Origin: an uncultured Bacilli bacterium
GTDB lineage: Bacteria; Bacillota_I; Bacilli_A; RF39; UBA660
DNA: 10,552 nucleotides
NCBI GenBank assembly: GCA_947629425.1
Contig: CANRDR010000042.1
Coordinates: 1 to 10,552 of the forward strand
Direction: 5' to 3'
The number at the start of each line of letters is the position of its first letter. The first letter of the stretch is position 1. The position numbers were made by a program, and so were the translations under genes. Below are positions 1-6,040 of the stretch, piece after piece. Below the pieces are notes generated by a model, which had not been told where the DNA came from, ran no database searches, and saw only the letters and a program-made list of their open reading frames with translations.

Positions 1-9
1 CTTTTAAAT

Positions 10-85
10 TGCCTCGTAGCCAAGTGGTAAGGCATCAGACTTTGACTCTGACATTCCGGTGGTCCGAATCCGCCCGAGGCAGCCA
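10..85 (+). tRNA. tRNA-Gln (anticodon TTG), CCA encoded
   Basis: This is a full cloverleaf. The acceptor 7-mer at 10-16 (TGCCTCG) pairs with 75-81, the discriminator is G82 and an encoded CCA lies at 83-85. The anticodon stem 35-39/47-51 encloses the loop 40-46, with anticodon TTG at 42-44, reading CAA. A U opening the acceptor stem and the D arm GCC/GGC are typical of tRNA-Gln. The T stem is 58-62/70-74 with a 7-base loop, T63-C64-C65-G-A-A-T69. The T loop is odd: the base equivalent to position 55 is C64 rather than the near-universal T, so there is no uridine there for TruB to convert. Position 8 is T17, the usual ThiI target. The promoter must lie left of the window. Confidence 0.97.
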
Positions 86-96
86 TCTTAAAATTT

Positions 97-172
97 GTCC
101 TGTTAGCTCAGTTGGTAGAGCATTTGACTTTTAATCAAAGGGTCATGCGTTCAAATCGCATACAGGACACCA
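97..172 (+). tRNA. tRNA-Lys (anticodon TTT), CCA encoded
   Basis: The acceptor 97-103 (GTCCTGT) pairs with 162-168; the discriminator is A169 and CCA is encoded at 170-172. The anticodon stem 123-127/135-139 holds the loop CTTTTAA with anticodon TTT at 130-132. The T loop 150-156 is canonical (TTCAAAT), unlike that of the tRNA-Gln beside it, and T104 occupies position 8. Only 11 bases separate it from tRNA-Gln, and no terminator lies between them, so the two are probably processed from one transcript that ends at the hairpin at 186-211. Confidence 0.98.
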
Positions 173-185
173 CTTAAAAATTTAG

Positions 186-211
186 AGTTTATGGTTTTCA
201 TAAACTTTTTT
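186..211 (+). terminator. Intrinsic terminator of the tRNA transcript
   Basis: An 8-bp perfect stem (AGTTTATG at 186-193 with CATAAACT at 199-206) and a 5-base loop GTTTT are followed by a run of six T (206-211). It lies 13 bases after the CCA of tRNA-Lys, with no gene between. Confidence 0.85.
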
Positions 212-216
212 CATAT

Positions 217-248
217 AAAAAAATTTCAAATAAGTTTACTTGAAATTT
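217..248 (-). terminator. Intrinsic terminator for the thiI unit
   Basis: A 9-bp perfect inverted repeat (AAATTTCAA at 221-229, TTGAAATTT at 240-248) has a 10-base loop. Read on the minus strand it is followed by a run of T (complement of 217-223), three of which belong to the stem. The stop codon of the small gene (236-238) lies inside the loop. It faces the tRNA terminator nine bases away, so the two convergent transcripts have back-to-back terminators. The stem is all A-T apart from one C-G pair, so it may be weak alone. Confidence 0.65.
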
Positions 249-403
249 CTTTTTAATTTTTTTACTAATTTAAATCCATTTACATTACTTTTAGTAGATT
301 TAAAACTTGTATCAAAAATATTTAACGAATTAAAATTATTTTCTTTTATATCGCATGGTTTAGGACTACTAGATTTTAAATTTGCTTTTCTTTCTATTTC
401 CAT
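236..403 (-). CDS. Small basic hypothetical protein (55 aa) downstream of thiI
   Basis: I do not recognise this protein. The frame opens with ATG at 403-401, preceded by GGTGA (413-409) at a 5-base spacing, which is good Shine-Dalgarno geometry. It runs 55 codons (MEIERKANLK... ...KKLKRNFK) to TAA at 238-236. The product is rich in Lys, Asn and Ser, with about 13 basic against 5 acidic residues, one Cys (residue 17), no membrane segment and a basic C-terminus. It starts 35 bases after the thiI stop with no terminator between, so it is probably cotranscribed with thiI, and its stop lies in the loop of the unit's terminator. An in-frame ATG at 415 would give 59 residues but has no ribosome binding site. 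In such A+T-rich DNA, 55 stop-free codons are uncommon but possible by chance; the ribosome binding site and terminator placement are the main support. No function can be assigned. Confidence 0.55.
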   Translation of the reverse strand: MEIERKANLKSSSPKPCDIKENNFNSLNIFDTSFKSTKSNVNGFKLVKKLKRNFK

Positions 404-438
404 AATATTCACCATTTATATTATGGCTTTTTTATATC

Positions 439-1620
439 TTATAATACATCATTAAATTTATTTTCTTTTTCTTCTATCTTAATTGTTTCAACGTTTTTTA
501 AAGCATTTTCAATTAAGTTATCTACATCAATTAACTTCTCATATTCTATACATTTTTCTATTGAAGGATTTATAACAGGATGTTCTGGAACAAATATAGT
601 ACAACAATCTTCATAAGGTAAAATTGAAGTATCATAAGTATCTATATTTCTAGCTAAATCAATTATTTCTAATTTATCTAAACATGCAACTGGTCTAATA
701 ACAGGCATATTTATAACACTATTAATACATGAAATACTAGTTAAAGTTTGTGATGCAACTTGTCCTATACTTTCTCCATTTATAATTATTTTACAATTAT
801 TTTTATGGGCTATTTTTTCACTGATTCTATACATCATTCTTCTCATAATTGTTATTAAATACTTATGTGGAATATTTTTATAAATACTTTCTTGAATTTC
901 AGTAAAATTAACAATATGTAATTTAATATAATTAGAATATTTTGTTAAAATACGTGCTAAACTCATAACTTTATTTTTAGCAGCAACACTTGTATGAGGA
1001 GGACTTTCAAAATAAACTGCTTCAATTCTAACTCCTCTTTTCATAGAAAGATATCCTGCAACTGGAGAATCAATTCCACCACTTAGCATAAGTAATCCTT
1101 TACCTAAAGAGCCAACAGGATATCCACCTATACCATTTTCTTTATCAAAATATATATAAGCATAATCACTTCTAATTTCAACATTAATTAAAATTTCTGG
1201 ATTATGAACATCAACACTAATATTTTCTTTATTTTTTAATACTACTCCACCTAAATATTTAGATACTTCCATACTAGTCATTTCATATTTTTTATAACTT
1301 CTTTTTGTTTCTACTTTAAAAGTTTTAAAATCTTTATCTTTAATTAGCCCTTTTAAACTATTTTCAATAGTACTTAACTTATTATCATCTAATTTATAAC
1401 CAATATTAATTTCATGTATACCAAATACGTTTTTAATTTTATTTAATACTTTATCATAATTTAAAACATTATATAAAAACATTCTTCCCCTATCATATTT
1501 AATATCACAATCATCATTAATAACATTTTTTATATTATCTTTTAAAGTACTTAAAAAGAAATTTATATTATCTTTTTTAGTAGATAATTCTCCATATTTA
1601 ATAATTATAATTTTTTCCAT
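439..1620 (-). CDS. thiI: ThiI, tRNA 4-thiouridine-8 synthetase (sulfurtransferase)
   Basis: The product has 393 residues. The family adenylates U8 of tRNA at a PP-loop ATPase site and accepts persulfide sulfur from a cysteine desulfurase to form 4-thiouridine; some members also feed thiazole synthesis. The N-terminus MEKIIIIKYGELSTKK is typical. Residues about 60-165 fit a THUMP domain. The PP-loop SGGIDSPVAGY is at 180-190 and GESIGQVASQT at 282-292. A DCCTIFVPEHP motif at 338-348 carries the paired cysteines (339-340) seen in Firmicute forms. No rhodanese domain follows, as in Bacillus. ATG 1620 is chosen because it gives the standard start and has GGAAG (1632-1628) seven bases upstream; an upstream TTG at 1653 adds unrelated residues and has no such site. 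No cysteine desulfurase gene is adjacent, unlike the nifZ-thiI pair of Bacillus. The gene points towards two of its likely substrates, the tRNAs at 10-172. Confidence 0.95.
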   Translation of the reverse strand: MEKIIIIKYGELSTKKDNINFFLSTLKDNIKNVINDDCDIKYDRGRMFLYNVLNYDKVLNKIKNVFGIHEINIGYKLDDNKLSTIENSLKGLIKDKDFKTFKVETKRSYKKYEMTSMEVSKYLGGVVLKNKENISVDVHNPEILINVEIRSDYAYIYFDKENGIGGYPVGSLGKGLLMLSGGIDSPVAGYLSMKRGVRIEAVYFESPPHTSVAAKNKVMSLARILTKYSNYIKLHIVNFTEIQESIYKNIPHKYLITIMRRMMYRISEKIAHKNNCKIIINGESIGQVASQTLTSISCINSVINMPVIRPVACLDKLEIIDLARNIDTYDTSILPYEDCCTIFVPEHPVINPSIEKCIEYEKLIDVDNLIENALKNVETIKIEEKENKFNDVL

Positions 1621-1777
1621 ATAATCACTTCCAAACAAATAATATAATAACAAAAAAACTAAATTTTAAAAAGAGAATAATATAATATTTTATTGAAACA
1701 CTATAATATTTTTAATAAAAATAATTTAATATTAAAACGGGATATCAATTTCAAAATGAACATAATTTAATATTTTA

Positions 1778-1806
1778 TTGTTTGTATAATTTTTTTATGA
1801 TAATAT
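1778..1806 (+). promoter_or_regulatory. Probable promoter of the VUT-like membrane protein gene
   Basis: The intergenic stretch 1621-1825 is almost pure A/T and must hold divergent promoters for thiI and for the gene at 1826. On the plus strand a perfect -10 TATAAT lies at 1785-1790, with no convincing -35 at 16-18 bases. A second possibility is TTGTTT (1778-1783), 17 bases, TAATAT (1801-1806), but its start site would fall on the ribosome binding site AGGTGA (1814-1819). I could not find a convincing thiI promoter on the minus strand. Confidence 0.4.
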
Positions 1807-1825
1807 TTATTATAGGTGAAAGTAT

Positions 1826-2497
1826 ATGAATAAAAAGGATAATATATGTAATATATTAAAACTAACTTTAATGGTTTTATTAATATTATTTAGTATATTT
1901 AGATATAAAAATATATATATTGAACCAAATAATGTATTAGAAGTTAGTTTATCTTATTTAATTTATCCTTTTACATTCTTATTTATTTTACTATTAAAAG
2001 ATAAAATAAGTTTTAAAAAAACTCATAGAGTTATATTATCTATATGTTTATTATTTCTAATATATAATATTTTATTAAGTTTACTTAATAGTATACCTAG
2101 CAATATAAATACATTAGATACAGATAATTATTTAAAACAAGCATTGACAAATAAATATATAACATTAGGTAATTTTAATATATATTATCCTAACTTATTA
2201 GATACTGTAAGTACTACATTACTTTTCTATTTTAGTCATACTTTAATTTTAATATTATATGATGCAATGATTCCTTATACTAATAAATTTATAGCATGTT
2301 CTCTTTCTATGTTTATTCCGTATACATTAGATGTACTTTGTAGTGTAATTATAAATAACACATTTTTAGAAATAGAATTTAATACTATGATTATTAATAT
2401 ATTAAGTAATTTTGTTATAGTTATAGTATCTACAATAATAATTAGTATAATTTATTCAATAATAAAAGTAAGATCTAAAAAAGAATTAAAGGCTTAA
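1826..2497 (+). CDS. Multi-pass membrane protein, VUT/YhhQ (queuosine-precursor transporter)-like
   Basis: This is a 223-residue integral membrane protein starting at ATG with AGGTGA (1814-1819) six bases upstream. Hydrophobic stretches at about 11-27, 36-57, 67-89, 125-147, 154-177 and 186-213 suggest six helices, with a polar loop at 90-124 and a basic C-terminal tail (KVRSKKELK). Two features recall the VUT family, which imports 7-deazaguanine precursors of queuosine: a SYLIYPFTFLF stretch in helix 2 (43-53) followed by a charged KDK turn, and a late KFIACSLSMFIPYTLDV stretch (154-170) that matches the usual helix ending in a conserved Asp. The match is by eye and the sequence is divergent; the typical DxxxExYG after helix 2 is not evident. 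It could be another small ECF-type substrate-binding (S) component. The gene appears monocistronic, and its last 23 bases overlap the end of truB on the other strand. Confidence 0.5.
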   Translation: MNKKDNICNILKLTLMVLLILFSIFRYKNIYIEPNNVLEVSLSYLIYPFTFLFILLLKDKISFKKTHRVILSICLLFLIYNILLSLLNSIPSNINTLDTDNYLKQALTNKYITLGNFNIYYPNLLDTVSTTLLFYFSHTLILILYDAMIPYTNKFIACSLSMFIPYTLDVLCSVIINNTFLEIEFNTMIINILSNFVIVIVSTIIISIIYSIIKVRSKKELKA

Positions 2498-2509
2498 TCT
2501 TACTTTTTT
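2464..2509. terminator. Shared bidirectional terminator built into two convergent gene ends
   Basis: The arms AAAAGTAAGAT (2464-2474) and ATCTTACTTTT (2497-2507) form an 11-bp perfect stem with a 22-base loop. A T run continues to 2509 on the plus strand; the minus strand gives TTTTATTATT. The left arm encodes the C-terminus of the membrane protein (IKVRS) and the right arm encodes the end of TruB (KSKI). The stop codons (2495-2497 plus, 2477-2475 minus) sit at the loop edges. No other terminator is visible for either transcript. The large loop makes efficiency uncertain. Confidence 0.65.
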
Positions 2510-3314
2510 CATATTCTTTATATAAAGATACTAAATTATTTTTATAATAAAATAATACATATTCGCTATTATATATATTATCTAATATATTTCCATTAGA
2601 TATTTTTTTATATAATAAATCATCTATATTAATTTTAGGATAATTATTAAATATTTCTTCTATAGTTATTAATTTATAATTATTATTTTTTATATCTTGT
2701 AATGTATATGAATTTTCTATATTATATTTACCTTGTTTAGTTCTTATTAAACTAGTCATTGTTGCATAAGTATTTAATTTTTCTCCAATATCTCTTATTA
2801 AACTTCTTATATATGTTCCTTTAGAAACTAAACATTTTATTTTTATAGTTTCATTAATACTTAATACTTCTATTTCTTTTATTTCAACTAATCTTTTAGG
2901 TAAATCTACTTCTATATTATTTCTTGCATATTCATATAATTTTTTTCCATTTACTTTTACAGCACTATATAATGGTACAGTTTGTTCATATTTTCCTTTA
3001 AAACTATTTATAGTGTTAATAACTTTATCTTTATTAACAATTATTTTTTTAGTATCTTTTATTGTTCCCGTATTATCCAATGTATCAGTTAGAGTACCTA
3101 GCGTAAATTCTGCAATATATTCTTTATAATCACTAGTTAGAAATTCATTTAATTTAGTACATTTACCTACAGTAATAACAAGTACTCCTTTCGCGATAGG
3201 ATCAAGTGTTCCTGTATGTCCTACTTTTTTTATATTTAATTTTTTACTAATAATATTTACTACATCTCTTGAAGTAAAACCTTCATCTTTATTTACTACT
3301 ATTATTCCATTCAT
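2475..3314 (-). CDS. truB: TruB, tRNA pseudouridine-55 synthase
   Basis: A 279-residue protein that isomerises U55 in the T loop of tRNAs. The catalytic motif GHTGTLDPIAKGVL is at 32-45, with the nucleophile Asp38. YSAVKVNGKKLYEYAR (116-131) and GTYIRSLIRDIGEKL (166-180) are the other family blocks. The N-terminal family motif KPxGxTS appears as KDEGFTS. The C-terminal region after about 225 is short and Lys/Asn-rich, and the protein is shorter than the roughly 300 residues usual in Bacilli. It is the last gene of the operon. ATG 3314 lies 11 bases after the rbfA stop. The only ribosome binding sequence is AAGGGG, which overlaps that stop, is further from the start than usual and lies in a small hairpin, so translation is probably coupled to rbfA. 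The usual downstream partner ribF is not here. Confidence 0.97.
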   Translation of the reverse strand: MNGIIVVNKDEGFTSRDVVNIISKKLNIKKVGHTGTLDPIAKGVLVITVGKCTKLNEFLTSDYKEYIAEFTLGTLTDTLDNTGTIKDTKKIIVNKDKVINTINSFKGKYEQTVPLYSAVKVNGKKLYEYARNNIEVDLPKRLVEIKEIEVLSINETIKIKCLVSKGTYIRSLIRDIGEKLNTYATMTSLIRTKQGKYNIENSYTLQDIKNNNYKLITIEEIFNNYPKINIDDLLYKKISNGNILDNIYNSEYVLFYYKNNLVSLYKEYEKSKIKPLILF

Positions 3315-3337
3315 AAGAAAAAGGGTTACCCCTTATG
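3312..3337 (-). promoter_or_regulatory. Hairpin spanning rbfA stop and truB start
   Basis: On the minus strand CATAAG (3337-3332) can pair with CTTATG (3317-3312), which includes the truB ATG. Inside it, GGG pairs with CCC around the rbfA stop codon TAA, leaving a TTTTT bulge. The AAGGGG that would serve as truB ribosome binding site is therefore paired unless a ribosome finishing rbfA opens it. This suggests translational coupling. The structure is seen in sequence; the regulatory role is inferred. Confidence 0.4.
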
Positions 3338-3667
3338 TATTTCTTCAATTATTTGTTCAATATGGTTTCCATATTCTACAGATTCATCATAAACGAACAC
3401 TAATTTTGGAGTGTGTCTTATTTCTATACGTTCTGATAATTCATGTCTAATAAATGAAGATGCTTCTTCTAATTCTTTAACTAATTCTTTTTTTTCTATA
3501 TTTACTTGAGATGTAAAATATATTTTTGCATAACTTAAATCATTTGATACATCACAACCTGTAATAGTTATAGTATGCATTAATCTATCACGAGATACGT
3601 TATTTAATATATCACTTACTTCTTTTACTATTAAGGATCCTATTCTCTTTAATTTAATTTGATTCAT
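3326..3667 (-). CDS. rbfA: RbfA, 30S ribosome-binding factor A
   Basis: A 113-residue KH-fold maturation factor that binds the 30S subunit and helps finish 16S rRNA 5'-end processing. It shows the family pattern: KRIGSLIVKEVSDILNN near the start, the DLSYAKIYFTS block (about 43-53) and the C-terminal RHELSERIEIRHTPKLVFVYDES region with its PxLxFxxD core. Length is normal for Firmicutes. ATG 3667 overlaps the end of infB by 14 bases and has AGGTGA four to five bases upstream, inside the infB C-terminus, so the two genes are tightly coupled. Identification is secure from motifs plus the infB-rbfA-truB order. Confidence 0.96.
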   Translation of the reverse strand: MNQIKLKRIGSLIVKEVSDILNNVSRDRLMHTITITGCDVSNDLSYAKIYFTSQVNIEKKELVKELEEASSFIRHELSERIEIRHTPKLVFVYDESVEYGNHIEQIIEEIHKG

Positions 3668-5768
3668 TTTTCACCTGAACTTCTTCATAGGCTTCAAATA
3701 CATCATTTTCTTTTATATCATTATAACCTTCAATAGTAATACCACATTCAAATCCTGCTTTAACAGAACTTACTTTATCTTTTTCTCTTTGTAAACTTCC
3801 TATAATACCATCATATATTATTACGCCATCTCTTATTATTCTAACTTTAGCATCATTTTTAATAATACCTTCTGTTACTTTAACTCCAGCAATTTTACCT
3901 ACTTTTGAGAATGTAAATATTTTTCTTACAACACATGAACCAATTACTTTTTCTTCATAAACTGGATCAAGTAATCCTTTCATAGCAAGTTCCATTTCTT
4001 CTACTAATTTATATATTATTGTATAAAGTCTTAATTCAACACTATATTCTTTTGCAATTTCTTTAGTTTTTGAATTAGGTACGACATTAAATCCAATAAC
4101 AACAGCATTACTTGCATTTGCAAGTACTATATCAGATTCAGTAATAGCACCTATTCCACTTCTTATTACTTTTACTTTAACGCCTTCTACATCAATTTTT
4201 TCTAACGCATTTTTAACAGCTTCTTCACTACCTCTAACATCACATTTTAATACAACATTAATTTCTTTTATACCTGATTGCATTTTTTCAAATAAACTGT
4301 CAAAAGAAACAACTTCTTTTTTTACTGCATTTTTAGATTGTACTAATCTTTTTTCTGCTATTTCACGTGCTAATTTTTCTGATTCAAAAGCCATAAATTT
4401 ATCACCTGCTGAAGGATTTCCATTTAAACCAGTTATTTCAACAGGTGTACTAGGTCCAGCAGATACTATGTTTTCTCCTAAATCATTTTTAAATGTTCTA
4501 ACTCTTCCATGTGTTGTTCCAACAACTAATGGATCTCCTAAACGTAAAGTACCATTTTGAATTAATAAAGTTGCAACACCACCTAGTGATTTATCTATAC
4601 GTGATTCTATAACAGTACCTATTGCATATCTATTAGGATTAGCTTTCAATTCTCTTATTTCGCTTATTGCTAGCAAGGTTTCTAATAATTTATCTACACC
4701 TTCTCCAGTTTTTGCTGATATCTTAACAAATGGTACACTTCCACCCCATTCTTCTGGAGTAATGTTGTTTTCTGCCATTTCTGTTAAAATCTTCTCTGAA
4801 TTTGCACCAGGTTTATCTATTTTATTTACAGCAACAACTATTGGCACATTAGCGGCAAGAGCATGATCTATGGCCTCTTTTGTTTGAGGCATTACTCCAT
4901 CATCTGCAGCAACTATAATAATTACTATATCAGTAATTGATGCACCTCTTGCACGCATTTCAGTAAATGCAGCATGTCCCGGAGTATCTATAAATGTTAT
5001 TTTATTTCCTTTATAATCAATTTGATATGCTCCAATATGTTGTGTGATTCCACCAAATTCTTTATCAACAACATGAGTATTTCTAATATAATCTAATAAA
5101 GATGTTTTACCATGATCTACATGTCCCATAATTGTTATTACAGGAGGACGAGATACTAAATCTTCATCATTATCTACAATTTCATATTCTTCAAAATTAG
5201 AAATATCTTGTGTTTCTTCTCTTTTTAAAGTTTTATTATATTCAAGTGCTATAATTTCTGCATTTTCAAAATCAATAACTTGATTTACAGTAATCATCAT
5301 ACCCATTTTAAATAATTTACTAACTAAATCTGTACTACTGACATTTAAAATATTTGCTAAATCATTTAAAGTCATTCCATCTTTATAAAGAATTACATTT
5401 TCATCTACTTTTTGTTCTTGTAATTTTTCTTTATTTTTATACATTGCTGATCTTTTCTTTAAATATTCATTTTTATTAGATTCTTGATTAGATTTCTTTT
5501 TTAATTTTTGTTTTTTAATACCATCATCTTTATTAGAAACTCTAGAATCTAACATAATATTTTCAACTGCTTCATCAAGTTCATCTACATCATTATAATC
5601 CATTTCTGTTTCAGTACTAATTAAATTCATAGTATTATCAAGCATTATAATACCATCATCATCTAAATAATCATCAGCATTTGTTACTTTAATATCTAAT
5701 TCTTTACATTTGTCTATAATTTCTTGAACTGTATATCCTGATTCTGTAGCATATTCTTTTACTGTCAT
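3654..5768 (-). CDS. infB: Translation initiation factor IF-2
   Basis: A 704-residue GTPase that positions initiator fMet-tRNA on the 30S subunit and promotes subunit joining. From the N-terminus: an IF2_N module at about 1-50 (TVKEYATESGYTVQEIIDK), an acidic stretch (55-75), a Lys-rich linker (85-120), a second IF2_N module (about 127-178, GMTLNDLANILNVSS) and the G domain from about 207. G1 is GHVDHGKT (215-222), G2 GGITQHIGA (239-247), G3 DTPGH (261-265), G4 NKID (315-318) and G5 SAK (351-353). Beta-barrel and C-terminal fMet-tRNA-binding domains follow. Length is close to the Bacillus protein. ATG 5768 has AGAAGG seven bases upstream. It follows ylxR after only 14 bases; the ylxQ gene often found at this point is missing. 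Confidence 0.99.
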   Translation of the reverse strand: MTVKEYATESGYTVQEIIDKCKELDIKVTNADDYLDDDGIIMLDNTMNLISTETEMDYNDVDELDEAVENIMLDSRVSNKDDGIKKQKLKKKSNQESNKNEYLKKRSAMYKNKEKLQEQKVDENVILYKDGMTLNDLANILNVSSTDLVSKLFKMGMMITVNQVIDFENAEIIALEYNKTLKREETQDISNFEEYEIVDNDEDLVSRPPVITIMGHVDHGKTSLLDYIRNTHVVDKEFGGITQHIGAYQIDYKGNKITFIDTPGHAAFTEMRARGASITDIVIIIVAADDGVMPQTKEAIDHALAANVPIVVAVNKIDKPGANSEKILTEMAENNITPEEWGGSVPFVKISAKTGEGVDKLLETLLAISEIRELKANPNRYAIGTVIESRIDKSLGGVATLLIQNGTLRLGDPLVVGTTHGRVRTFKNDLGENIVSAGPSTPVEITGLNGNPSAGDKFMAFESEKLAREIAEKRLVQSKNAVKKEVVSFDSLFEKMQSGIKEINVVLKCDVRGSEEAVKNALEKIDVEGVKVKVIRSGIGAITESDIVLANASNAVVIGFNVVPNSKTKEIAKEYSVELRLYTIIYKLVEEMELAMKGLLDPVYEEKVIGSCVVRKIFTFSKVGKIAGVKVTEGIIKNDAKVRIIRDGVIIYDGIIGSLQREKDKVSSVKAGFECGITIEGYNDIKENDVFEAYEEVQVKNESN

Positions 5769-5782
5769 AAAATACCTTCTTT

Positions 5783-6040
5783 CTATTTTATTAAATTATC
5801 TAATTCATCATATATATTTGTTGGAACATCTATTTCTAATGCTTTACTTAAAATATTTTTATCTCTTGCTATTTTAAATACATCTTTATCTTTTTTCAAA
5901 TAAACTCCTCTTCCATTAAGTTTACCAGATTCATCAACAAATACATTTCCTTCTTTATTCTTTACAATGCGTATAAGTTCTTTTTTTGGTAAAACTTCTT
6001 TTGTTAGTATACAAGTACGCATTGGTATTTTTTTATTCAT
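5783..6040 (-). CDS. ylxR: YlxR/RnpM (DUF448), RNase P modulator family
   Basis: An 85-residue member of the YlxR family, which in Bacillus subtilis has been reported to bind RNase P RNA and modulate its activity (hence RnpM). The family signature is clear: PMRTCILTKEVLPKKELIRIV near the start (RxC...PKxELIRIV), then FVDESGKLNGRGVYLKKD with the invariant GRGxYL (about residues 43-48). The start ATG overlaps the nusA stop by 8 bases and uses GAAGGAA in the nusA end as ribosome binding site. The position directly after nusA is the family's standard place. The next gene is infB, with no ylxQ between. Confidence 0.94.
   Translation of the reverse strand: MNKKIPMRTCILTKEVLPKKELIRIVKNKEGNVFVDESGKLNGRGVYLKKDKDVFKIARDKNILSKALEIDVPTNIYDELDNLIK

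Noticed and set aside
240..455. Plus-strand 71-codon frame starting TTG
   Set aside because: It is antisense to the better supported small gene (236-403) and the end of thiI, has no ribosome binding site, and its Phe/Leu/Ile composition is what A/T-rich antisense DNA gives.
1621..1653. Upstream TTG start for thiI adding 11 residues
   Set aside because: The extra residues do not resemble ThiI N-termini and no ribosome binding site precedes the TTG; ATG 1620 has GGAAG at proper spacing and gives the standard start.
1681..1760. A/T-rich inverted repeats between thiI and the membrane protein gene as an operator
   Set aside because: Imperfect AATATT-type palindromes are expected by chance in DNA of this composition, and none is positioned convincingly on a promoter.
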